A stretch of 5,006 bases of DNA from Planctomycetota bacterium. GTDB lineage: Bacteria; Planctomycetota; GCA-002687715. Position 1 is the stretch's first letter. Every line of letters starts with the position of its first letter. Both the position numbers and the translations under genes were made by a program. The notes under the pieces are model-generated. The model was not told where the DNA came from and made no database searches. It worked only from the letters and a program-made list of their open reading frames with translations. The stretch is from assembly GCA_013213915.1 (NCBI GenBank), contig JABSRK010000285.1, forward strand, positions 1-5,006. Direction: 5' to 3'. Shown one piece after another: positions 1-5,006 of the stretch.

Positions 1-1650
1 GGACTCGCGAATTCTGGCCTCTTCTCCAGAGTGGACGCGACGCGTCCACTCTTGAAGGCGCTCGATCCGTCCCCCTGCATCGAGGGCGGCGAGGGTCAAC
101 GGATAGGCGTCCCTCATGGCCTCCAAGCGCTGGATACGACGACCCGCGGCGGGGACGTCGATTGGGTCCGTATCCGCCAGGCGAGAAAGTTCCGACACGG
201 CGGCGAAGGCGTACGACGCATAACCGAGGGCAGCACACACCACGACGAACGCCGTGGCCAGCAGGACCCTGGCCCGCCGTCGCCGACGACGCGCCCTCTC
301 CTTGACGTGCTTGATCTCCGCGAGTCGCGCCTGGTAGAGGTGGCGATTGCTCCGATCGACCGCAAACAACGTCCGATAAACGTCCGCCGCGCCGTCCAGG
401 TCACCGGCCTCCTGACGCAAGCGCGCCTGCGTCTGCAACGCCTTGGCGGCCTTCTCTGTCTGTCCGGTGCGGAGGTGCAAGCGGGCAGCGATGCTGACCA
501 ACTCCTCGTCGTCACCGAGGCGTTGCAGTCCCTCGATGACCGCCAGTGCCTCTTCGTCCTGCTGGGTGTCCAGATAGAAGTTGAGCAGTTTTCGCGCGCT
601 ATCGTAAACGTGGGCGTCGGCCGGGTTGGTGATCCTGCCCTCCTGGGACAACAACTGGAGGCAACGTTCAAGAGTGCGGAAGTCCGTGGGCAACATCTCG
701 AGGACCGTCTGGTAGATCGCAATCGCCTCGCGACGCCGACCGGCCGCGACGTGGGCCATCGCACAGAAGCGATGGTGCGCGGCGGACTTCGCGAGCCTTC
801 GGGTCGCCATGTACGCGCAGGCCAGACGCTCGTGCAGCGCGATGTTTCGCCGATCAAACTGCAGCGCCGTTCGAAACAGGTGCAGCGCTGAGGCATGGCG
901 ACCTCGCTCGACGAGACCGTCCCCCGTTGCCATGAGCTCGGCGAGTCCGCGCTGCTGGATGTACCCGGCCTCCTGGAGGCCGCTCAGGGACAGGTCCACG
1001 AAGTACCTCGGCAGGCCCGTCCGCTCCACGATCTGCGGACTTCCACGAACACCATCGACATGATCGAAAACGATGCGCGAAACCGCATCGAGATCAGCAC
1101 TGAGCCCGGTTCGGGGCTCGCCGCTCCGACCGTAGATCTGGCGATCTACGCCCGGCGTCTCGACGAATTGGGACCACTCGTCCTGGCGCCTTGCCGACTC
1201 CATGATGAGGTGGTCGATGCTGAAGTACGACGTGTCATCTGCCGGCGGTTCGGCGTGCTCGTCCAATTCGAACGTGATGTTGCGCCACAGAAAGACTTCG
1301 AGCACGCCCTCTTCCGCGACCCGCTCAGCGACGCGATCCCGCTCGGCATCATTGAGAATGCCCATCTGCTGCAGCAACCGCTCGGGATCGGTCCCGTAGC
1401 GGGCGCTCTTCTCGAGGACCTCCCTGTACTGGTCGTAAGAAAGGACCTCCATCTCCACCAGCAACGCTTCGATGGGTCGCTGGGGCGGTGATTCGTGGAG
1501 GGCGACTCGGTCAGCCTTGACGTAGAGGCGGCGCTTGTTGAGCAGATTGCCCTGATCCTGCACCGTCAGCTGGCCGCCTTTACGGTTCAAGGCCAGCATC
1601 TGAAAGACGTTACTGAGATCGGCTGATAGGAGATCGCCCCGAATCGCCAT
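1..1650 (-). CDS. DUF4388 (PATAN)-winged helix-TPR membrane protein, C-terminus cut by window edge
   Basis: Reading the - strand from the ATG at 1650 gives 550 codons without a stop, running off position 1. The start is supported by AGGGAG five bases upstream and because the first residues (MAIRGDL) already match the start of a DUF4388 domain. Residues 1 to about 135 look like DUF4388, with the typical 'VFQMLALNRKGGQLTV' core. Residues about 186-235 resemble a winged helix (IVERTGLPRYFVDLSLSGLQ, then EAGYIQ). Residues about 240-440 are helical TPR-like repeats (for example ALHLFRTALQFD, AIAIYQTVLEMLP, AADVYRTLFAVD). An arginine cluster at 452-461 precedes one hydrophobic helix at 462-485. By the positive-inside rule, everything before it should be cytoplasmic and residues 486 onward outside. 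DUF4388/PATAN is known as a protein-interaction module in bacterial signalling and motility proteins, so a regulatory or scaffold role is inferred; no enzymatic motif is visible. It is divergent from the small TPR gene at 1834. Confidence 0.85.
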   Translation of the reverse strand, partial: MAIRGDLLSADLSNVFQMLALNRKGGQLTVQDQGNLLNKRRLYVKADRVALHESPPQRPIEALLVEMEVLSYDQYREVLEKSARYGTDPERLLQQMGILNDAERDRVAERVAEEGVLEVFLWRNITFELDEHAEPPADDTSYFSIDHLIMESARRQDEWSQFVETPGVDRQIYGRSGEPRTGLSADLDAVSRIVFDHVDGVRGSPQIVERTGLPRYFVDLSLSGLQEAGYIQQRGLAELMATGDGLVERGRHASALHLFRTALQFDRRNIALHERLACAYMATRRLAKSAAHHRFCAMAHVAAGRRREAIAIYQTVLEMLPTDFRTLERCLQLLSQEGRITNPADAHVYDSARKLLNFYLDTQQDEEALAVIEGLQRLGDDEELVSIAARLHLRTGQTEKAAKALQTQARLRQEAGDLDGAADVYRTLFAVDRSNRHLYQARLAEIKHVKERARRRRRRARVLLATAFVVVCAALGYASYAFAAVSELSRLADTDPIDVPAAGRRIQRLEAMRDAYPLTLAALDAGGRIERLQEWTRRVHSGEEARIRES

Positions 1651-1655
1651 GGGGA

Positions 1656-1661
1656 CTCCCT
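1656..1661 (-). promoter_or_regulatory. Shine-Dalgarno site of the DUF4388 gene
   Basis: On the - strand this reads AGGGAG, five bases before the ATG at 1650. It fixes that start even though the frame stays open further upstream, where no ATG or GTG with a comparable site was seen before the neighbouring gene. The site lies within a small odd palindrome (GGGA-G-TCCC on this strand), which may be chance. Confidence 0.65.
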
Positions 1662-1760
1662 GCCAGGCTGAAAGAGGTTCTCGGGCACCGGCGGCGCCCG
1701 TCCATCCCTTATCGGCAGGAAACCCGCCGCGAGGGAAGGGGTTGGGGGACCGCTCTCGAC

Positions 1761-1788
1761 TTGGCGGAACAGGCTCGGCAGGTAGAAT
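1761..1788 (+). promoter_or_regulatory. Possible sigma-70-type promoter for the small TPR gene
   Basis: TTGGCG (1761-1766, four of six matches to TTGACA) and TAGAAT (1783-1788, five of six matches to TATAAT) are separated by 16 bases. Transcription would start near 1795, giving a leader of about 40 bases to the ATG at 1834. The site sits in the 183-base divergent intergenic region 1651-1833. No convincing promoter for the opposite DUF4388 gene was seen there. This rests on motif matching only; in a GC-rich genome of unknown phylum it is moderate evidence. Confidence 0.4.
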
Positions 1789-1833
1789 CGGCGTGTTCGG
1801 GTGGTCGCTCTCGACCCCCCCCCGAACTCCTCC

Positions 1834-2388
1834 ATGCGTCAATTGTCGAGTTTCGTCCGCAGGTCCTTGCTGACCAGGTGGTTGCGCTTCCGCGCACGCA
1901 TCCTGCTATGGCTGGGACGACCGACCCGCGCCCGTGTCCTGCTGAAGCGCGTGGTCGCGCTCAGGCCGTCGTGCGTCCAGGCCCATTTTCTGCTCGGACG
2001 TATCGCTTTTGACGACGGTTACCGCGCCCTGGCAATCCAGGAATTCGCGATCTTCCGGCGCCAGGCCCTGCCCCCAGCTCTGGTCAGTGAAGTGACGAAG
2101 CGGTCCTTCGCATTGGCCGACGCGCCCCTGATGGGCCTGTCACCCGCCGAGCACGCGCCCCTGATCGACCATGGGGACGACTTCCCCGACAGCGACCCCT
2201 GGGACGACCGGATCGACATGCCAGACGCCGTGCCTCCAGAAACTGACTTCCTGGAGATCGACGAGTATCATCGCTTCCGCGATCTGCCCCCGATCCGTGC
2301 GGAGGATCTGGGCAACGTTGACATGGACGAACTGCTGGCCAGACTCGTCGAAGACCCCCATCCCGGGGAGGCACGCGACCAGAGCTGA
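1834..2388 (+). CDS. Small TPR-repeat protein of unknown function, basic front and acidic tail
   Basis: A 184-residue protein from the ATG at 1834. Two 34-residue TPR units are visible at about residues 14-47 and 48-81. In both, consensus positions are occupied: A33 and P45 in the first; G55, A67 and F71 in the second. The first 59 residues hold 14 Arg/Lys and no Asp/Glu. From about residue 100 the chain turns acidic and proline-rich (DDFPDSDPWDD, DFLEIDEY), probably disordered, ending in a short possible helix (VDMDELLARLVED). There is no signal peptide; the segment around LLTRWLRFRARILLWLG is amphipathic rather than a clear membrane span. An in-frame GTG at 1801 would add 11 residues read through a run of nine C, which I consider less likely. 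Neither start has a clear Shine-Dalgarno site. The gene is divergent from the DUF4388-TPR gene, hinting at related work, and is followed directly by the gcv leader without a visible terminator of its own. TPRs suggest protein binding; the partner is unknown. Confidence 0.75.
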   Translation: MRQLSSFVRRSLLTRWLRFRARILLWLGRPTRARVLLKRVVALRPSCVQAHFLLGRIAFDDGYRALAIQEFAIFRRQALPPALVSEVTKRSFALADAPLMGLSPAEHAPLIDHGDDFPDSDPWDDRIDMPDAVPPETDFLEIDEYHRFRDLPPIRAEDLGNVDMDELLARLVEDPHPGEARDQS

Positions 2389-2452
2389 CGAAACCACAGA
2401 CAACCCGAGACCCTCGCCGCACACATGGGCGGATCGAGCGCAAGGTCACACG

Positions 2453-2542
2453 CGATGCCGGGAGAGCCCTCCGCGCTGCGGAGGCACCGAAGGGGCAAGC
2501 CGTTGGTCGCGGCGAAACTCTCAGGTCACCGGACCGGCATCG
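2453..2542 (+). promoter_or_regulatory. Glycine riboswitch, single aptamer
   Basis: This RNA element binds glycine and normally switches gcv operons on when glycine is plentiful. All the family hallmarks are visible. A perfect 9-bp P1 stem joins 2453-2461 to 2534-2542. GGAGAG at 2461-2466 pairs through GAGAG with CTCTC at 2518-2522. A 7-bp hairpin spans 2468-2484 with loop GCT. The conserved CACCGAAGGGGCAA lies at 2485-2498, a short GCCG/CGGC hairpin at 2499-2513, and CTCTCAGG at 2518-2525 followed by CACCGGACCGG. No second GGAGAG/CTCTCAGG core occurs within the leader on either side, so this is a singlet rather than the classic tandem pair. It lies 78 bases upstream of gcvT, the expected target. 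Confidence 0.95.
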
Positions 2543-2567
2543 ACAGACCTCCCTGAAAGACACTGAC

Positions 2568-2605
2568 AGGGGACGCGAGCCACCGGCCCGCGTCCCCTCA
2601 TTTCG
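2568..2605 (+). terminator. Riboswitch expression platform: GC-rich terminator-like hairpin before gcvT
   Basis: AGGGGACGCG (2568-2577) pairs perfectly with CGCGTCCCCT (2589-2598) over 10 bp. An inner GCC/GGC pairing (2579-2581 with 2585-2587) caps it with a three-base loop. It is followed by TCATTTCGT, a poor U-tract, so it may be a weak intrinsic terminator or a block to ribosome access at the gcvT start 22 bases downstream. An upstream strand, CCCTG at 2551-2555, can pair with CAGGG at 2567-2571. That pairing would disrupt the base of this hairpin, as expected of an antiterminator. It would also stop read-through from the small TPR gene when glycine is low. Confidence 0.7.
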
Positions 2606-2620
2606 TAATGACGTGACAAG

Positions 2621-3709
2621 ATGACGAGAGCCACTCCCCTACACGACGCACATCGAGAACTCGGCGGTTCCCTCGTTCCGTTCGGGGGTTGGGAGATGCC
2701 GGTTACCTACGCTGATATCCGCACAGAACATGAAGCCGTGCGGCAGCAGGCCGGCCTGTTCGACATCAGCCACATGGGCCGGGTGCGCTTTCGGGGCCCT
2801 GATGCGGATCAACTCGCTGGACGCTGCCAGACGTTGGACACGCGCGAGCTGGCCGCGGGGCGGGTCCGCTACAGCCTCATCCTGAACGCCGACGGAGGCA
2901 TCATCGACGACGTCCTGGTGTCACGCGAGAAAGAAGACACCCTCCTGTTCGTCGTCAATGCCGGCAATCGCGACGCCGACCTCGACGTGTTCTCGAGCCT
3001 CGTGGACGACCTCGACGTCGAGGTGATCGACGACTCCGAGCGCGAGTCCATGATCGCAATCCAGGGCCCGAATTCCCCGGCGATCCTCGACGCCATGGGG
3101 ATCGAGGGCGCCTCCCAGCTTGGTTACTACCGGCTCGGTGCGTTCGACGGCCCACTGGGCCCGGTGATCGTCTCCCGGACGGGCTACACCGGCGAGACCG
3201 GATTCGAACTCATCCTCCCCAGCGAGCGCGTGCGCGACGCCTGGGACGCGGCGCTCGAGCACGGGCGAACACACGGGCTCATCCCCTGCGGACTCGGCGC
3301 GCGGGACACGCTGCGCCTCGAGGCCGGCATGCCCCTCCACGGGCATGAGATCGGCCCGGACGTGAACCCGTACGAGGCCGGCCTCGACTTCGCCGTTCGC
3401 TCCGACCTTGACTACGTCGGGCGATCCGCGCTCGACAAGGTGCGCGCCGAAGGGCCCGCTCGCTGCCTGGTCGGCCTCGTGGTCGCCGGACCGCGCATCG
3501 CGCGCAGTGACTCGACCGTCCTCGTTGACGGCACCGAGGTGGGGACCGTGTGCTCGGGCACCTTGTCCCCCACCCTTGGGACCAACATCGCGACGGCTCT
3601 CGTCGCAACGCAAGCGCAAGATGCCGCGCGCTTCAGCGTGCGCATCCGCAGACACGAGGCGTCCGCACGGCGGACGCCCATGCCCTTCTATCGAAGAGAA
3701 AAGGAATAG
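2621..3709 (+). CDS. gcvT: Aminomethyltransferase, glycine cleavage system T protein
   Basis: T protein takes the aminomethyl group carried on lipoylated H protein, releases ammonia and passes the one-carbon unit to tetrahydrofolate, giving 5,10-methylene-THF in the cytoplasm. The 362-residue product has the usual family length and its motifs in order: TPLHDAH near the N-terminus, FGGWEMP (21-27), DISHMGR (48-54), GGIIDD (92-97, whose second Asp corresponds to the catalytic Asp96 of the Thermotoga enzyme), the folate-contacting region RTGYTGETGFEL (186-197), GLGARDTLRLEAGMPLHGHE (224-243), NPYEAGLDF (249-257), SGTLSPTLG (312-320) and the C-terminal PFYRR. The ATG at 2621 is chosen because the protein then begins where family members do; no good Shine-Dalgarno site precedes it. 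An ATG at 2608 leads to a stop after two codons. It is the first gene of the operon, controlled by the glycine riboswitch just upstream. Nothing suggests loss of function. Confidence 0.98.
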   Translation: MTRATPLHDAHRELGGSLVPFGGWEMPVTYADIRTEHEAVRQQAGLFDISHMGRVRFRGPDADQLAGRCQTLDTRELAAGRVRYSLILNADGGIIDDVLVSREKEDTLLFVVNAGNRDADLDVFSSLVDDLDVEVIDDSERESMIAIQGPNSPAILDAMGIEGASQLGYYRLGAFDGPLGPVIVSRTGYTGETGFELILPSERVRDAWDAALEHGRTHGLIPCGLGARDTLRLEAGMPLHGHEIGPDVNPYEAGLDFAVRSDLDYVGRSALDKVRAEGPARCLVGLVVAGPRIARSDSTVLVDGTEVGTVCSGTLSPTLGTNIATALVATQAQDAARFSVRIRRHEASARRTPMPFYRREKE

Positions 3710-3716
3710 GACGAGA

Positions 3717-4103
3717 ATGGCACGTCCCGATGGATACCGCTACTTGGAGACGCACGAGTGGGCGCGCGTGGAAGGTGAATTCACCTATATCGGACTTTCT
3801 GACTTCGCGATCAGCCACCTCTCAGATCTCGTATTCCTGGACCTGCCGGACGTGGGTCAGGACATCATGCAGAACGAGCCCGTCGGTGAAATCGAATCGG
3901 TCAAGGCCGTCTCCGACCTCTACGCACCGATGACCGGCGAGGTAGTCGAGCGCAACGATCGACTCATCGACGAACTTGAGATCCTGAAGAAGGACCCCTG
4001 GGACGAGGGGTGGATGCTCAAGGTCCGCATGGAGAAGCCGTCCGAATTCGAGAATCTCCTCGACGACGCGAGTTACCAGAGGGTCGTTGATTCGGCCGGG
4101 TGA
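3717..4103 (+). CDS. gcvH: Glycine cleavage system H protein, lipoyl carrier
   Basis: H protein is the mobile carrier that shuttles the aminomethyl intermediate on a lipoyl arm between P, T and L proteins. The 128-residue product has the normal length and fold landmarks: YLETHEWARVEG at the front, the hydrophobic strand region SDLVFLDLPDVGQ, and the lipoylation motif EIESVKAVSDLYAP, where Lys63 is the lipoyl attachment site. The later DPWDEGWMLKV matches the conserved C-terminal part. The ATG at 3717 is supported by AGGA five bases upstream; this site overlaps the gcvT stop codon (TAGGA), and the gap to gcvT is only 7 bases, so the two genes are probably translationally coupled. Its lipoate must be added by lipoyl synthesis or ligase enzymes encoded elsewhere. 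One mild family variation is FAISHLSDL where many members have an acidic or glutamine-rich stretch ending in LGD; the key residues are intact. Confidence 0.97.
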   Translation: MARPDGYRYLETHEWARVEGEFTYIGLSDFAISHLSDLVFLDLPDVGQDIMQNEPVGEIESVKAVSDLYAPMTGEVVERNDRLIDELEILKKDPWDEGWMLKVRMEKPSEFENLLDDASYQRVVDSAG

Positions 4104-4116
4104 CCGGGCTGTAAGG

Positions 4117-5006
4117 ATGCGCTACTCCGGGATCACCGAGAAGGACAGGGAGCGGATGCTGCGGGTGATCGGCGTCAACGACGTCGATGACCTCTTCAAG
4201 TCCGTTCCTCAGGTCGTCCGCATGAAGCGTCCCCTCGAGGTGGACGGCCCCCTGCCCGAGGCCAGCCTGCTGCGCCGACTCGAGGACATCAAGGGGCCCA
4301 AGCCGCGAGTCAGCCTCGTCGGCGGCGGCCTCTACCAGCACTACGTGCCCGCTCCCGTGGACTCACTCGTCGGACGAAGCGAGTGGGTGACCTCGTACAC
4401 GCCGTACCAACCCGAGCTCGCCCAGGGCACGCTGGTCATGTACTACGAGTTCCAGACCTACGTGTGCATGCTAACTGGCCAGGAGATCGCCAACGGCGGC
4501 ATGTACGACGGCAGCACCGCCATGGCGGAGGCCGTCATGATGGCCCGGCGCATACGCAAGAAGGCCACCGACCTGTACGTCAGCGAAGCCGTACATCCGG
4601 AGTACCGGCGAGTGCTCGACACGTACCTCCAATTCCAGGCGGACGTGAAGCTCCGCGTGCTGCCCGTCGACCCCAAATCGGGTCGAACGATCGTGGACAT
4701 CCCAGCCAATCTCCAGAAGGACGCGCTTGCCATCGTCGTTCAGAGCCCGAACTTCTTCGGTGTCATCGAAGACAGCGAGGACATGGCCGAGGACGCGTTC
4801 ATCATCTCGGTATGCAACGAAGCCCAGTCGATGGCGTTGCTCGAACCGTTGCGCGCGGATATCGCGGTCGGCGAGATGCAGAGCTTCGGTATTCCTGTCC
4901 AGTTCGGCGGGCCCACAGCAGGGTTCATGGCGACGAAGAAGGAACACGTCCCCCAGATGCCGGGGCGCCTCGTTGGCAAATCGAAGGATCGCCTCGGCCG
5001 CGAGGC
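4117..5006 (+). CDS. gcvPA: Glycine dehydrogenase (decarboxylating) subunit 1, C-terminus cut by window edge
   Basis: This is the N-terminal half of the split P protein. With GcvPB it forms the PLP enzyme that decarboxylates glycine and loads the aminomethyl group onto lipoyl-GcvH. The visible 296 residues run off the right edge; family members are about 440-450 residues. Hallmarks are MRYSGITEKDRERML at the start, GGGLYQHYVPAPVD, TSYTPYQPELAQGTL, YEFQTYVCMLTGQEIANGG, MYDGSTAMAEA, QSPNFFGVIED, FGGPTAGFMA and MPGRLVGKSKDRLGRE. The PLP-binding lysine belongs to GcvPB, so its absence here is expected. The start at 4117 fits the family N-terminus, although the only Shine-Dalgarno-like bases (AAGG, 4113-4116) touch the ATG. 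The gene starts 13 bases after the gcvH stop, so coupling with upstream translation is likely. The short length of gcvH and the boundary pattern indicate the two-subunit type; gcvPB is expected just downstream. Confidence 0.97.
   Translation, partial: MRYSGITEKDRERMLRVIGVNDVDDLFKSVPQVVRMKRPLEVDGPLPEASLLRRLEDIKGPKPRVSLVGGGLYQHYVPAPVDSLVGRSEWVTSYTPYQPELAQGTLVMYYEFQTYVCMLTGQEIANGGMYDGSTAMAEAVMMARRIRKKATDLYVSEAVHPEYRRVLDTYLQFQADVKLRVLPVDPKSGRTIVDIPANLQKDALAIVVQSPNFFGVIEDSEDMAEDAFIISVCNEAQSMALLEPLRADIAVGEMQSFGIPVQFGGPTAGFMATKKEHVPQMPGRLVGKSKDRLGRE

Noticed and set aside
31..891. Long + strand open frame (286 codons) opposite the DUF4388 gene
   Set aside because: The opposite strand gives a protein with recognisable DUF4388, TPR and membrane segments and a good ribosome site. 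The + strand frame is a GC-rich shadow with no recognisable domain.
895..1491. Second + strand open frame (198 codons) antisense to the DUF4388 gene
   Set aside because: It lies wholly opposite the DUF4388 and winged-helix region, has no recognisable motif and mirrors the codon pattern of the real gene.
1651..1659. Odd palindrome GGGGACTCC over the ribosome site of the DUF4388 gene as an operator
   Set aside because: Too short and in GC-rich DNA; no second copy was seen nearby.
2318..2323. Perfect TTGACA as the -35 box of a gcv promoter inside the end of the small TPR gene
   Set aside because: At the right distance the sequence is AGACTC, a poor -10, and the match is explained by the coding sequence. 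The real gcv promoter was not located.
2413..2438. Imperfect hairpin (CTCGCCGC with GCGG-AT-CGAG) upstream of the aptamer, as terminator of the TPR gene or 5' ghost helix
   Set aside because: Only two 4-bp blocks with a bulge and no U-tract follow; not strong enough to call.
2921..3655. 244-codon - strand frame inside gcvT
   Set aside because: gcvT is certain from its full set of motifs; the antisense frame is a by-product of its GC-rich third positions.

Overview
The window is GC-rich bacterial DNA with two unrelated parts. The right half is the start of a glycine cleavage operon, gcvT-gcvH-gcvPA, all on the + strand and preceded by a glycine riboswitch. The left half is a divergent pair of TPR-repeat genes: a large membrane-anchored DUF4388 protein on the - strand and a small protein of unknown function on the + strand. 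The split form of glycine decarboxylase (gcvPA separate from gcvPB), high GC and a DUF4388-TPR protein fit lineages such as Planctomycetota or Myxococcota. No marker gene here settles the phylum, so this assignment is tentative.

Positions 1-1650 (- strand) hold an open frame that runs off the left edge. It encodes an N-terminal DUF4388 (PATAN) domain, a winged-helix-like segment, a TPR array, an arginine cluster, one transmembrane helix and the start of a second soluble part. Positions 1651-1833 are the divergent intergenic region, with a possible sigma-70-type promoter facing right and a run of nine C. Positions 1834-2388 (+) encode a 184-residue protein with two TPRs, a strongly basic front and an acidic tail.

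Positions 2389-2620 are the gcv leader. A single glycine aptamer (2453-2542) is closed by a perfect 9-bp P1 stem. It is followed by a short alternative stem and then a 10-bp GC-rich hairpin just before gcvT. This is the layout of a riboswitch that lets the operon be read when glycine is abundant. gcvT (2621-3709), gcvH (3717-4103) and gcvPA (4117 to the right edge) are packed with gaps of 7 and 13 bases. Together with gcvPB, expected just beyond the window, and an unlinked or downstream lipoamide dehydrogenase, they would break glycine down to CO2, ammonia and methylene-tetrahydrofolate.

I found no mobile elements, CRISPR arrays, tRNA or rRNA genes. The glycine operon is well known. The less described parts are the left-edge DUF4388 fusion protein, its small divergent TPR neighbour, and the details of the riboswitch expression platform.
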